Assembly (NCBI GenBank): GCA_963841885.1
Contig: CAWJEK010000020.1
Location: 1-64,000, forward strand
Source of the DNA: Bog-756 sp963841885
Lineage (GTDB): Bacteria; Actinomycetota; Acidimicrobiia; Acidimicrobiales; RAAP-2
Reading direction: 5' to 3'
Length of the DNA: 64,000 nt
In this document: piece by piece, positions 18,367 to 27,815 of the stretch
Layout of the letters: each line of letters begins with the position of its first letter
Position numbering within the stretch: position 1 is the stretch's first letter
Program-made: the position numbers and the translations under genes
Notes under the pieces: generated by a model
Seen by the model: the letters and a program-made list of their open reading frames with translations, nothing else
Told to the model about the DNA's origin: nothing
Database searches by the model: none

Positions 18367-19323
18367 TCAGCCGCCGACCGGATCGCGCGACTCGACGCCG
18401 GCGTCGTAGACGTTCTCGGTCCAGTTCGTCCCGTCCCAGTAGCGGTACTGGTGACGGCCCGTCGGGTCGTTCATCCAGCGGGCGGCCAGCCTCACCAGCG
18501 TGGCGGTGCCCGTCGTGCCCGAACCGGCGATTGGGGTGACGTCCTGCGGCTTCGGGCGGAAGATCTCCGGCGAGGAGGTCCCCACCCGGGGCGCGGCCAG
18601 GGTCGGGGCGAGTGCCCCGGCCGAGGCCGTCGGCCCGGTGGGCCCACCGGCCGCCCGGGTGGCGGGGGCTGCCGGCGGGCTGGACCCGTCCAGGGGCTCC
18701 TCCTCGAGGGAGGAACGCTGACGGGGGTTGTAGGAGCGGCCGATCCCGGTGGGCACCCGGATCTCGGGCACCGGAGCCGGTCCCCCGGCCGCCGGCGTCG
18801 CGTGCTCGGTCATGGTGCCCCGCTCGAAGAAGGTGGCGGCGGCGCCGACCGGCAGGACGTCCGGGTCGTCGAAGAAGCCGCTCTGGTGCAACGGGCTCGT
18901 GACGGTCGGTACCGGCGCCGGGGGCCTCGCCTCGGGCACGGTGGCCGGGAGGACGCTGGTGGTCCGCAGCGGCCGGGTCACGGTCTGCCCGAAGCTGCCG
19001 ATGGTGGTGGGCATCGACATCACGCCGACCGCCGGAGCCGCCTCGGCCGTGGCGTCGGCCCGGTGGGTGAAGCGCTCGAAGGGGAGGGCGGCGGCCCGCC
19101 CTCCGGCGACCGCGGCGACCACCTTGGGGCGGGCGCCGAAGACGTAGATCGCCAGGCCGACCCCCGGGAGCAGGACCACCAGGGCCAGACAGACGATCTT
19201 GGGCTCGCCGGCGGCCTTCCAGGCCCAGCCCGGCTGGCGCACCAGGTCGACGGCCCCGATGGCCATGGCTATGACCATCAGGCCGATGACGCCCCCGAGG
19301 ACGTCGGTGGGCATGGCGCTCAT
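18367..19323 (-). CDS. DUF2510-domain membrane protein
   Basis: About 318 residues. Two hydrophobic helices near the N-terminus (VLGGVIGLMVIAMAIGAVDL and IVCLALVVLLPGVGLAIYVF) have the phospholipase_D-nuclease-N / PLDc_N-like spacing. A long Pro/Ala/Thr-rich linker follows, and the C-terminus carries a DUF2510 module (DPTGRHQYRYWDGTNWTENV), common in actinobacterial membrane proteins. ATG 19323 is chosen because AGGGGGG lies upstream and the helices begin there; the open frame extends back to 19506. The interval 19324-19582 shows no gene I can support. Function unknown. Confidence 0.65.
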   Translation of the reverse strand: MSAMPTDVLGGVIGLMVIAMAIGAVDLVRQPGWAWKAAGEPKIVCLALVVLLPGVGLAIYVFGARPKVVAAVAGGRAAALPFERFTHRADATAEAAPAVGVMSMPTTIGSFGQTVTRPLRTTSVLPATVPEARPPAPVPTVTSPLHQSGFFDDPDVLPVGAAATFFERGTMTEHATPAAGGPAPVPEIRVPTGIGRSYNPRQRSSLEEEPLDGSSPPAAPATRAAGGPTGPTASAGALAPTLAAPRVGTSSPEIFRPKPQDVTPIAGSGTTGTATLVRLAARWMNDPTGRHQYRYWDGTNWTENVYDAGVESRDPVGG

Positions 19324-19582
19324 CGGCACCACCCCCCTGGGTAAGTCACTCCCGACGAAGGGCGCGGCGTGCATCGCGGTGACGATGCTCCCCCCCGTGC
19401 GGTCCCCTGCCCCGTGACTGGCTGCCCCTGCCCCATACGTGTCACCTGTGCCTCTCGTGGTGGAACTACCACTGTAAGTGTTGCCATAGCCACGGATAGT
19501 AGTCAAGCAGTTTCTGTCACGAGGCCTTCACCTGGAACATCGACCCACCCGTCCGCGATCTTCAGTGGCAATCGCGGTGCGG

Positions 19583-22500
19583 TCACCGGAAGTCGCGGGA
19601 CCCGGGCACGGGGCCGAGGGGCAGCGGCTCGAACCGCTCGGCCACCAGGGTCATGGACCCTTCGGAGCGCTCCACCCGTCCCCGCACCAGCAGGGCCGGG
19701 CAGGTCCGTGCCACCGGCTTCCAGCGGACCCAGGCCCCCCGCGAGCAGACGATGTTGACCATCCCGGTCTCGTCCTCCAGGTTGAGGAACACCGCGCCGC
19801 GGGCGCTCTCGGGGGCCTGGCGGTGGGTGACCACCCCGCCGACGGTCACCCGGTCCCCGGCCGGGCGCCCGGCCAGCGAGGCGGCCCGCACCACGCCGCG
19901 CCGGTCGAGGCCGCCCCGGGCGAGCTCCATGGCGGTGGTGTCAGGGGCCATGCCGAGCGACCACAGGTCGTCGGCCACCTCCTCCCACGGGGTGGGTGCT
20001 GGCAGCGGTGGCGGGTCGGCCCCGGTGACCACCCCCGGCAGTCGGTCGGCGGTGGCCTGGGAGGCGGCCCCCGCGCTCCACACCCGCGCCCGGCGCCCGG
20101 CCCGGCCGGCGTCGACGCGGCCCGTCATGCCGTCGAGGGCACCGGCGGTGGCCAGAGCCTCGAGCTGGGGGCGGGACACCCCGGCCCGGCGCACGAGGTC
20201 CTCCATGCCCGACCACGGTGCCCCCGCCTCGATCCGGTCGGCGGTGTCGGGGCCGATGCCGCGGACCGAGGACAGGCCGAGGCGTACGGCCGTCGTCCCG
20301 GGCGGGGTGGGGGTGGGGCCGTCCTCCGGCTCGAGGGAGGCGTTCGCCTTCCCGAGGTCGACGTCGGGGCGTCGGACGACGACCCCGTGGCGCTTGGCGT
20401 CGGCCACCAGGCTCTGGGGGGACCAGAAGCCCATGGGCTGGGCGTTGAGCAGCCCGGCGGTGAAGGCGGCCGGGTAGTGCAGCTTGCACCAGGCCGTGGC
20501 GTAGACGAGGTGGGCGAAGGCCACCGAGTGGCTCTCGGGGAAGCCGAAGTTGGCGAAGGCGGCGAGGGCCGTGTACACCTGCTCGGACACCGCCTCGGAC
20601 ACCCCCCAGGCGGCCATCCCGGCGAACAGGCGGTCGCGCAGGGCGGCCATCCGCTCTCCCGACCGCTTGGCGCTCATGGCCTGGCGCAACTCGTCGGCCT
20701 CGGTCGGGGAGAACCCGGCCACGTCGATGGCGATCTGCATCAGCTGCTCCTGGAAGAGGGGCACCCCGAGGGTGCGCTCCAGGGCCGGTTGCATCAGCGG
20801 GTGGAGGTAGGTGACGGGCTCGGTCCCGTTGCGGCGCCGGATGTAGGGGTGGACGGCGTTGCCCTGGATGGGCCCGGGCCGGATGAGGGCGACCTCGATG
20901 GCCAGGTCGTAGAAGCAGCGGGGCTCGACTCTCGGCAGCGTGTTCATCTGCGCCCGCGACTCCACCTGGAAGACGCCCACCGTGTCGGCCCGGCACAGCA
21001 GGTCGTAGACGGCGTCCTCCTGCTCCAGGCGGGCGAGGTCGATGGTGTCCCCGTGGAAGTCGGCCACCAGGTCGACCATGTGGTGGAGGGCGGTCAGCAT
21101 GCCCAGGCCGAGCAGGTCGAACTTGACCAGTCCGGCCGCCGCACAGTCGTCCTTGTCCCACTGCAGCACGGTGCGGCCCGGCATGCGGCCCCATTCCACC
21201 GGGCAGACCTCGACCACCGGCCGGTCGCAGATGACCATGCCCCCCGAGTGGATGCCGAGGTGCCGCGGGAAGCCGAGCAGCTCGGAGGAGAGCTGCTGCA
21301 CGAGCGGTGGCAGGTCGTCCCGCTCGTCCAGGGGCTGGCCGCGCTCGGTCGATCCCGACCAGGCGTCGGCCTCCTCGGTGGTGTGGCCGAGGGCCTTGCC
21401 CACGTCGCGCAGGGCGGAGCGGGAGCGGTACGTGATGACGTTGGCCACCTGGGCGGCGTGGAGCCGGCCGTAGCGCTCGTAGACGTACTGGATCACCTCC
21501 TCGCGTCGGCCCGACTCGATGTCGACGTCGATGTCCGGGGGACCGTCGCGGGCCGGCGACAGGAACCGCTCGAAGAGCAGGCCGAGGGAGACGGCGTCGA
21601 CGTTGGTGATGCCGAGCGCGTAGCAGACGGCCGACGTGGCGGCCGAGCCCCGACCCTGGCAGAAGATGTCCCGGCGCTTGCAGAACTGGACGATGTCCCA
21701 CACGGTCAGGAAGTACCCCGGGAACCCGAGGGCGCCGATCACCCCGAGCTCGTGGTCGATCTGCCCATAGGCGCCGGGTACCCGCTCGGCCCCCGGCGGC
21801 CCGTAGCGCTCGACCGCTCCCCGTCGGGTCAGCTCGGTCAGCCAGGTCTGCTCGGTGTGGCCCCCGGGCACCGGGAAGTCGGGGAGTCGGGGAGCCACCA
21901 GGCGCAGGTCGAAGGCGCACTCGGCGGCCAGCTCGCCGGCCCGTTCCACGGTGCCGGGCCAGCGGGCGAACCGTCGGAGCTGCTCGGCCTCGCCCCGCAG
22001 GCAGGCGGTGGCCGACGACGGCAGCCACCCCTCCAGGTCCTCGAGGGTCCGCCGGGCCCGCACGGCGGACAGGGTGGTGGCCAGGGGGAACCGGGCCGGG
22101 GTGGCGTAGTGGACGTTGTTGGTGGCGACGGGCGACACCCCCCGCCCGGCGGCCAGCACGGCCAGGGCGTCGTTGCGGGGCCCGTCGACCGGGGTGCCGT
22201 GGTCCCACAGTTCGACGGCCAGCCGGTCGGCGCCGAAGCGGTCGATCAGGTGGTCGAGGGCCCGGGCGGCGGCGGCCGGGCCCTCGTCGGTCAGGGCGGC
22301 GGCCAGCGGGCCCTTGCGGCACCCGGTCAGGATCTGCCAGTGACCGCCGTGGCGCTCGGCCAGGGCGTCGAGGGTGAGGACGGGCCGCCCCTTCTCCCCT
22401 CCTTCCAGGTGCGCCTCGGCGATGGCCCGACTGAGCCGGGCGTAGCCCTCGGGGTCGCGGGCCAGCACCACCAGATGGGTGCCGTCCGGGTCGGGCATCC

Positions 22501-22738
22501 CGGTGCGCAGGTGGGGCCCGTCGACGTCGGACAGGGTGAGCTCGGCCCCGAACACGGTGGGCAGACCGAAGGCCCGGGCGGCCACCGCGAACCGCACCGC
22601 CCCGTAGAGCCCGTTGTGGTCGGTGAGGGCCACGGCCGACAGGCCGAGGCGGACCGCTTCGGCGGCCAGCTCCTCGGGATGGCTGGCGCCGTCGAGGAAC
22701 GAGAAGTTGGAGTGGGCGTGCAGCTCGGCGTAGGGCAT
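19583..22738 (-). CDS. dnaE2: Error-prone DNA polymerase DnaE2
   Basis: A 1051-residue C-family polymerase, the catalytic subunit of the ImuA'-ImuB-DnaE2 mutasome that performs translesion synthesis after DNA damage. The PHP domain begins the protein (ELHAHSNFSFLDGASHPEEL), the polymerase core has QGRGSAATSAVCYALGI and the catalytic PDIDVDIES, the fingers contain AIEVALIRPGPIQGNAVHPY, and the C-terminal OB fold has VGGVVTHRQAPESARGAVF. The order imuA'-imuB-dnaE2 and a gap of only 11 bases after imuB indicate one SOS-controlled operon. The C-terminus (SRDFR) is typical of DnaE2. The gene appears intact. Confidence 0.96.
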   Translation of the reverse strand: MPYAELHAHSNFSFLDGASHPEELAAEAVRLGLSAVALTDHNGLYGAVRFAVAARAFGLPTVFGAELTLSDVDGPHLRTGMPDPDGTHLVVLARDPEGYARLSRAIAEAHLEGGEKGRPVLTLDALAERHGGHWQILTGCRKGPLAAALTDEGPAAAARALDHLIDRFGADRLAVELWDHGTPVDGPRNDALAVLAAGRGVSPVATNNVHYATPARFPLATTLSAVRARRTLEDLEGWLPSSATACLRGEAEQLRRFARWPGTVERAGELAAECAFDLRLVAPRLPDFPVPGGHTEQTWLTELTRRGAVERYGPPGAERVPGAYGQIDHELGVIGALGFPGYFLTVWDIVQFCKRRDIFCQGRGSAATSAVCYALGITNVDAVSLGLLFERFLSPARDGPPDIDVDIESGRREEVIQYVYERYGRLHAAQVANVITYRSRSALRDVGKALGHTTEEADAWSGSTERGQPLDERDDLPPLVQQLSSELLGFPRHLGIHSGGMVICDRPVVEVCPVEWGRMPGRTVLQWDKDDCAAAGLVKFDLLGLGMLTALHHMVDLVADFHGDTIDLARLEQEDAVYDLLCRADTVGVFQVESRAQMNTLPRVEPRCFYDLAIEVALIRPGPIQGNAVHPYIRRRNGTEPVTYLHPLMQPALERTLGVPLFQEQLMQIAIDVAGFSPTEADELRQAMSAKRSGERMAALRDRLFAGMAAWGVSEAVSEQVYTALAAFANFGFPESHSVAFAHLVYATAWCKLHYPAAFTAGLLNAQPMGFWSPQSLVADAKRHGVVVRRPDVDLGKANASLEPEDGPTPTPPGTTAVRLGLSSVRGIGPDTADRIEAGAPWSGMEDLVRRAGVSRPQLEALATAGALDGMTGRVDAGRAGRRARVWSAGAASQATADRLPGVVTGADPPPLPAPTPWEEVADDLWSLGMAPDTTAMELARGGLDRRGVVRAASLAGRPAGDRVTVGGVVTHRQAPESARGAVFLNLEDETGMVNIVCSRGAWVRWKPVARTCPALLVRGRVERSEGSMTLVAERFEPLPLGPVPGSRDFR

Positions 22739-22749
22739 GGTCGACCACC

Positions 22750-23851
22750 TCAGCCGTAGGTCGCCTCGACCCACCACCGGCCGCGTTCGACCAGGAGGAG
22801 GTGGGCCGAGCGGGCGGTGACCGCCTGCAGCCGGGCCGCCCGACGGCGTGACCGCGACCACCAGCGCTCGTCGGCCGGCCACGGCCCGGCCCAGTCCGAC
22901 ACGGGTTCCCACGGTCCACCCTCCACCGACAGCCGGTCGGGGACGATGGTCAACAGGCCCCGGGCCGACACGCGCACCGGCTCCCCCCGGACGTCGGCCA
23001 ACTCGGCCCGCACCGGGTCGGGGTGGACCACGGCCGGGGCCGGCGGGGGGATCCGTCCCGGCCACGGGGCGGGCTCCGGGCCACCGCGTCCCGGGCCGGA
23101 GGCGGGGCGCGCCGACCGACCGTCGTCCGTCCAGGTGACGAGGCGGGACCGCTCGGCCGGGCTCCGTCCCCCCTGGAGGTGGGCGGTCACCACCCCGTCC
23201 GGCCCGAGGAGCTCCTGGGCGACGGCCAGGCACCGGGCGGCCCGGGCGTCGGCGTCGCTCGCCCCTCCCCAGAAGCCGGGCTCGGACACCACCGGCCCGG
23301 CCGGGGTGTCACCCCCCAGCAGCCGGGCGGTGCGGGGCTCGCGGAGATCGGCCAGCTCGCCACTGCGGCCGCCGGCCACCCGGTGGGCGTGGGCACCGTC
23401 GGCCCCGAAACGGCCGAGGATGTCGGCATCGGGGAGCGCGGCGAACTCACCCAGGGTGCGCACCCCCAGGCGGTCGAGCAGCTCGGCCAGGTCGGCCCGG
23501 CCGAGGATGCCCACCGGGAGCGGCGCCAGGAACGCGGGGGTGCCACCTACGGGGACGACCACCCCGTGCCGGGCGGCCAGCACGGCGGCGAAGAGCCCGT
23601 CGGCGATGCCGACCTCGGCCGGGGTGACGTCGGACGCGGCCGCCCGGACCCGGTCGACCAGGGCCTCCTCGCCACCGAAGTAGCGGGCCGGGCCACGGGC
23701 GGGCAGCGAACAGATGCCGGGCCGCACCGGGGTCACCCACGGGCAGTAGGCCTCGACGGCGGCGACCACCTCGGCCAACGTCCGCAACGCCGCCCCGCCC
23801 TCGTCCTCGACGAGCAGTTCGCGGACAGCGGACGACGAGCAGGCGGTCCAC
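22750..23851 (-). pseudogene. imuB: ImuB (Y-family-like) with damaged N-terminus
   Basis: ImuB is the catalytically inactive Y-family homologue that links ImuA' and DnaE2 to the beta clamp. From about residue 10 onwards the frame shows the family order: AVEAYCPWVTPVRPGICSLP, GPARYFGGEEALVDRV, EVGIADGLFAAVLAARHG, LAELLDRLGVRTLGEFAALP, and a C-terminal SDWAGPWPADERWWSRSRRR. The start GTG 23851 opens VDRLLVVRCP in a different frame, and the usual 50 or so residues between that strand and the ELLVEDEGG segment (the first palm part, with the S-A-A-A-R-x-x-G-V-R motif) are missing. A deletion with frame loss, real or from assembly, is the simplest reading. Confidence 0.75.
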
Positions 23852-23852
23852 C

Positions 23853-24572
23853 TCAGCCCTCCGCCCCGGGGGCCCCGGCCGGGGCCACCCGTCCGTCGGC
23901 GTCGGGCAGCCACAGCCCGCGGTGGACCGGGCGGACGGCCGACCGGCGCCCGGTGGCGGTGACCGTCACCCGACGCCGGTGGAGGTGGCCCTCGCCCGCG
24001 TCGATCCCTTCCCATGCCGCGTCGGCGATCCGCAGCTGCAGGTCCGCCGGCTCCGGCCAGCCGGCCCGTCCGGGGACCACCACCAGCACGGTCCGCCGCT
24101 CGCGGGCCCGGGCCGCCAGCCGGCGGGCCATGTCGCGACGGGGTGGGAACGGAGGGCAGAGCACCACCAGGTCGACCCCCTCCAGTACGACGCCGGTGGC
24201 TTCGGCCCATGCGGGCCCGGGGCGGGGGAGCAGGGCCAGTCGCCGGAGGTCGACGCCCAGGTCGCGGGCGGCCACGGCCCCGAGTCCGGGGTGCCCCACC
24301 AATGCGCACCACGAGCCGGCGGCCGAGGCCGCGCCCACCAGGGCCAGGGCCAGGCTGAGGGCGCCGTCGTCGCCGGGACCCCCGACGGTCAGGGTGCTGC
24401 CGCGTCGGAGCGCCCCCTCGGGCAGCAGTCCGGCCAGCGGGGGAGCCACCGGGAGCAGGCGGGTCCGGCTGGCGGCCACCGGCCGGGTGCGCTCGGCCAG
24501 GGCGGCCAGAGCGGCCACGGCGGCCGGGTCGCGCTCCCGGGACAGCCGTGGGTCCGGCGCAGATACGAACAT
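23853..24572 (-). CDS. imuA': ImuA' (RecA-like mutasome subunit)
   Basis: A 239-residue RecA-fold protein in the position of ImuA', which recruits RecA and ImuB to the mutasome. Recognisable: RTRLLPVAPPLAGLLPEGAL, RRGSTLTVGGPGDDGALSLA (degenerate P-loop), LGAVAARDLGVDLRRLALLP and LVVLCPPFPPRRDMARRLAA. The protein is SOS-induced: the LexA box spans the start codon ATG 24572, and a TACTAT -10 box seven bases upstream makes a leaderless start likely. The frame is open 24 codons further upstream, but the promoter position argues against that. imuB begins at its end. Confidence 0.85.
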   Translation of the reverse strand: MFVSAPDPRLSRERDPAAVAALAALAERTRPVAASRTRLLPVAPPLAGLLPEGALRRGSTLTVGGPGDDGALSLALALVGAASAAGSWCALVGHPGLGAVAARDLGVDLRRLALLPRPGPAWAEATGVVLEGVDLVVLCPPFPPRRDMARRLAARARERRTVLVVVPGRAGWPEPADLQLRIADAAWEGIDAGEGHLHRRRVTVTATGRRSAVRPVHRGLWLPDADGRVAPAGAPGAEG

Positions 24573-24579
24573 ATGTTCG
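24566..24579. promoter_or_regulatory. SOS (LexA) box over the imuA' start codon
   Basis: CGAACATATGTTCG is a perfect palindrome matching the actinobacterial LexA consensus CGAAC-N4-GTTCG. It overlaps ATG 24572; TACTAT at 24585-24580 (minus strand) is the -10. Bound LexA would cover the transcription start of the mutasome operon. Confidence 0.88.
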
Positions 24580-24660
24580 ATAGTACCGACCGGTTGTCCA
24601 CCCGGCCAGTGCGACCCACCCGCTCCGGCGGGGGCCGGATCCATGTGGTTGGCTGGGTCG

Positions 24661-25683
24661 ATGGACTACCGCACCCTCGGGACCACCGGCGTACAGGTCA
24701 GCCAACTGTGCCTCGGCGCCATGATGTTCGGAGCCTGGGGCAACCCGGACCACGACGACTCGGTCCGCATCATCCACCGGGCCGTCGACGCCGGGATCAA
24801 CTTCATCGACACGGCTGACATGTACTCGACGGGCGAGTCCGAGGTCATCGTGGGCGAGGCGTTGCGGGCCCTCGACCGCGACGCCATCGTGCTCGCCACC
24901 AAGGTGCACGGACCCATGTCCGCCGACCGCAACGCCCAGGGCAACTCACGCCGGTGGGTGATCGCCGAGTGCGAGCACAGCCTGGAACGCCTCGGGGTCG
25001 ACTGCATCGACCTCTACCAGATCCACCGGCCGTCGCCCGAGACCGACATCGACGACACCCTGGGGGCGCTGAGCGACCTGGTCCACGCGGGCAAGATCCG
25101 CTACGCCGGCTGCTCCACCTTCCCCGCCCACCAGGTGGTCGAGTCGCACTGGGTCGCCGAACGCCGCGGACGCGAGCGGTTCCGCACCGAGCAGCCCCAG
25201 TACTCGATCCTCGCCCGCGGCATCGAGGCCGACCTGCTGCCGGTCTGCCAGACGTACGGGATGGGGGTGCTCAGCTGGAGCCCGCTGGCCGGGGGCTGGT
25301 TGTCGGGGGCGTTCGGCGAGGGGAAGCAGAACACCTCCCGCCGTTCGGCCATGCTGCCGGACCGCTACGACCTGGCCCTCCCCGTGAACCAGGCCAAGCT
25401 GGCCGCCGTCGTCGAGCTCGAGAAGGTGGCCGACGAGGCCGGGCACTCGCTGCTCGAACTCGCCCTGGCCTTCGTGCAGGCCCATCCGGCCGTCACCTGC
25501 CCGATCATCGGGCCGCGGACGATGGAGCAGCTCGAGTCCCAGCTGGTGTCCGTCGACATCGTCCTCGGTGACGACGTGCTCGACCGGATCGACGCCATCG
25601 CCCCGCCCGGCCAGAACGTCGGGGGTGCCGATCCGGGATGGGCGCCGCCGTCGGTGACGGATGCGGGCCGGCGTCGGCGGTAG
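24661..25683 (+). CDS. Aldo/keto reductase
   Basis: A 340-residue NADPH-dependent TIM-barrel reductase. The N-terminus MDYRTLGTTGVQVSQLCLGA, the catalytic D-x4-Y (INFIDTADMYSTGESE), the lysine in LATKVHG, and the IDLYQIHRPSPET signature (position of the catalytic His) are all present; the C-terminal HPAVTCPIIGPRTMEQL binds NADPH. Closest in pattern to the YajO/Tas-like AKR group acting on aldehydes. It is divergent from the mutasome operon, with start ATG 24661 only about 90 bases from the SOS box, but its own promoter is not obvious. The substrate is unknown. Confidence 0.88.
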   Translation: MDYRTLGTTGVQVSQLCLGAMMFGAWGNPDHDDSVRIIHRAVDAGINFIDTADMYSTGESEVIVGEALRALDRDAIVLATKVHGPMSADRNAQGNSRRWVIAECEHSLERLGVDCIDLYQIHRPSPETDIDDTLGALSDLVHAGKIRYAGCSTFPAHQVVESHWVAERRGRERFRTEQPQYSILARGIEADLLPVCQTYGMGVLSWSPLAGGWLSGAFGEGKQNTSRRSAMLPDRYDLALPVNQAKLAAVVELEKVADEAGHSLLELALAFVQAHPAVTCPIIGPRTMEQLESQLVSVDIVLGDDVLDRIDAIAPPGQNVGGADPGWAPPSVTDAGRRRR

Positions 25684-25724
25684 GGGCACACGGTCCCACC
25701 CCCGGAGTCCCTTGCCGACCGGGC

Positions 25725-26744
25725 TCAGGAGCGCGGGCGGCGGTTGCGCTCCCGGCGGTCCAACCGGTCGGCGGCCTCCCGCGCCTCGACCAGCGCGGTG
25801 TGCCCGGTGAGGTACTCCAGGTAGTCGGCCAGGCGGCGTGGCGCGAGGTCGCCGTCGGCCACCGCCCTCGCCAGGGCGCACCCCGGCGTGCCGTCGTGGG
25901 CACAGTCGGCGAACCGGCACTCCTCGGCCAGTTCGTCCAGATCCGGGAAGGGTGACGGGGGCTCCTCCTCGTCGGGGTCGTCCCAGGTGGAGGCGGCCCG
26001 GATGCCGGGGGTGTCGATGATCGCCCCACCGCCGGGCAGCGGGAGCAGCTCCCGCCGGGTCGTGGTGTGACGCCCCTCGCCGGTCCGGCCCACGTCGCCC
26101 GTCTCCTGGGCGTCGGTACCGAGCAGGACGTTGGTCAGCGTCGACTTGCCCGCGCCCGACGCCCCGAGCAGTACGACGGTGCGGCCGGCGGTGAGTTCGG
26201 TCAGCCGGTCGAGTCCTTCGCCCGTGACCGTGCTGGTGGTGACCACCTCGACCCCCTCGAGCGCGTCGCCCACGCCGTCGGGCAGCGCCTTCCCGTCGTC
26301 GGCGGTGTCGACCTTGGAGAGGACGAGCACCGGCACGGCGCCCGAGTCGCGGGCGAGTGCCACCATGTCGGTCAACCGCGTGCTGCCCACCCGCGTGTCG
26401 AGGGCCCAGGTGACCAGCACCACGTCGACGTTGGCCGCCATCAGCTGCGGCTCGTCGCGACCCGATACCGAACGGCGCACGAGCAGGCTGCGGCGCTCCA
26501 GCCGCTGCAGCACGCCCTGACCGTCCGGCACCAGCCAGTCGCCCACCACGATCTGGGGGCACTCCCGCAGGGGCACCCGACGGGTCCGGCGGGTCCCCTG
26601 CAGGGTGGCCCAGCCGCGGTCGATGCGGACGACCCGGGCCACGAGGCCGGGCGCGAAGCCGGCGGCGACCGTCTCCTCGATCCGGGCGCGGTCGAAGCCG
26701 AGGGAGGCGAGGGGGTGGGCGCCCTGATCGGCGGCGGCGGTCAC
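25725..26744 (-). CDS. rsgA: Ribosome small-subunit-dependent GTPase A
   Basis: About 339 residues with the circularly permuted GTPase order that defines RsgA, a late checkpoint of 30S maturation: G4 (LSKVD, 142-146) precedes G1 (GASGAGKST, 194-202) and G3 (DTPG). The N-terminal OB fold has LVARVVRIDRGWATLQG, and the C-terminal zinc knuckle reads CRFADCAHDGTPGC, giving the C-x5-C-x-H-x5-C ligands. Start: GTG 26744 fits the homology; a GTG at 26789 in the same frame adds 15 residues. LSKVD replaces the commoner NKxD, frequent in actinobacterial members. Confidence 0.9.
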   Translation of the reverse strand: MTAAADQGAHPLASLGFDRARIEETVAAGFAPGLVARVVRIDRGWATLQGTRRTRRVPLRECPQIVVGDWLVPDGQGVLQRLERRSLLVRRSVSGRDEPQLMAANVDVVLVTWALDTRVGSTRLTDMVALARDSGAVPVLVLSKVDTADDGKALPDGVGDALEGVEVVTTSTVTGEGLDRLTELTAGRTVVLLGASGAGKSTLTNVLLGTDAQETGDVGRTGEGRHTTTRRELLPLPGGGAIIDTPGIRAASTWDDPDEEEPPSPFPDLDELAEECRFADCAHDGTPGCALARAVADGDLAPRRLADYLEYLTGHTALVEAREAADRLDRRERNRRPRS

Positions 26745-26811
26745 CGGTCCGAGCCTACGGGTGCGGGACCCGTCGACCGGGGGTGCCACGGCGGTGGACG
26801 TGGCCTCCGCC

Positions 26812-27731
26812 TCAGCCGGCGGGCGGGGCCAGTGCGTCGACCTCGGCCACCTCGTCGGGGGTGAGGACCCAGGCGCCGGCGGCGACGTTGGCCCGGACCT
26901 GCTCGGGCTTGGTCGCCCCGGCGATCACCGACGCCACCACCGGCTTGGCGGCCAGCCAGGCGATGGCCAGTTCGAGGACGGAGTGCCCCGTTCGGCGGCC
27001 CACGCGGTGGCCGCCTCGACGATGTCGAAGTTGCGGTCCGAGAGCAGGTCGCCCCCGCGCTCGCCGAAGTGGACCAGGCGGGTGCCGGGGGGTGGCGGCT
27101 CACCTCTCGTGTACTTCCCCGAGAGCAGGCCGCTGGCCAGGGGGTAGTAGGGCAGGTACCCGATGCCGAGCCGCTCGGCCTCGGGCACCGCGTCCGCCTC
27201 GTCCTCGCGCTGCAGCAGGTTCCAGGCGTTCTGCACGCTCACGAAACGGGCCCCACCGGCGGCCGCCGCCTCGGCCTCGCGCAGCTGGGCGGCGCTGAAG
27301 TTGGAGCAGCCGATCTCGCGCACCTTGCCCTGGCGGACGAGGTCGTCGAGGGCCCCCAGGGTGTCGGCGATGGGGGTGTCGGGATCGGGACGGTGCAGCT
27401 GGTAGAGATCGATCCGGTCGGTGCCCAGCCGGGTGAGGCTGCGCTCCACCGCGCTCGCCACGTAGTCCGGGGCCGCCCCGCCGCTTCCCCCGTCGACCGG
27501 ACTGGCGAACTTGGTGGCGAGGACCACCTCGTCACGCCGGGAACCGAGGGCGGCGGCCAGTCGCGCCTCGCTCTCGAGGTACGAGTCGGCGGTGTCGAAG
27601 AAGGTGATGCCCGCCTCGAGGGCGGCGTCCACCACCGGGGCCACCGCGTCCTCCTCCATGAAGAAGCCGAAGTTGTTGGTGCCGAGCCCGATGACCGAGA
27701 CCTCGAGCGAGCCGATCCGTCGTGTGTCCAT
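26812..27731 (-). CDS. Aldo/keto reductase, split by a one-base indel
   Basis: A second AKR, about 305 residues when repaired. The first frame (from ATG 27731) has IGSLEVSVIGLGTNNFGFFM, the catalytic FFDTADSYLESE, LATKFASPVDGG and IDLYQLHRPDPDTP. Near 26986-26989 the frame shifts into VLELAIAWLAAKPVVASVIA, GATKPEQVRANVAAGAW, the expected C-terminal NADPH-binding part. At the junction the four-base run CCCC (GGGG on the coding strand) needs one more base to give A-A-E-R-G-H-S-V-L, so a homopolymer error is likely. It lies 67 bases from rsgA on the same strand. Confidence 0.8.
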
Positions 27732-27815
27732 GCCCCCGTACTACCAGGTGGCCCGGCCCGCCGGGACGGCCGGCGCGGCCCGGCGGTGGGGCGGCTCCCG
27801 TGGCATCCTGGCCCG

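Noticed and set aside
19324..19500. Possible riboswitch (such as c-di-AMP type) before the DUF2510 gene
   Set aside because: Several G-rich blocks are present, but I could not find a consistent fold or the conserved core of any riboswitch class.
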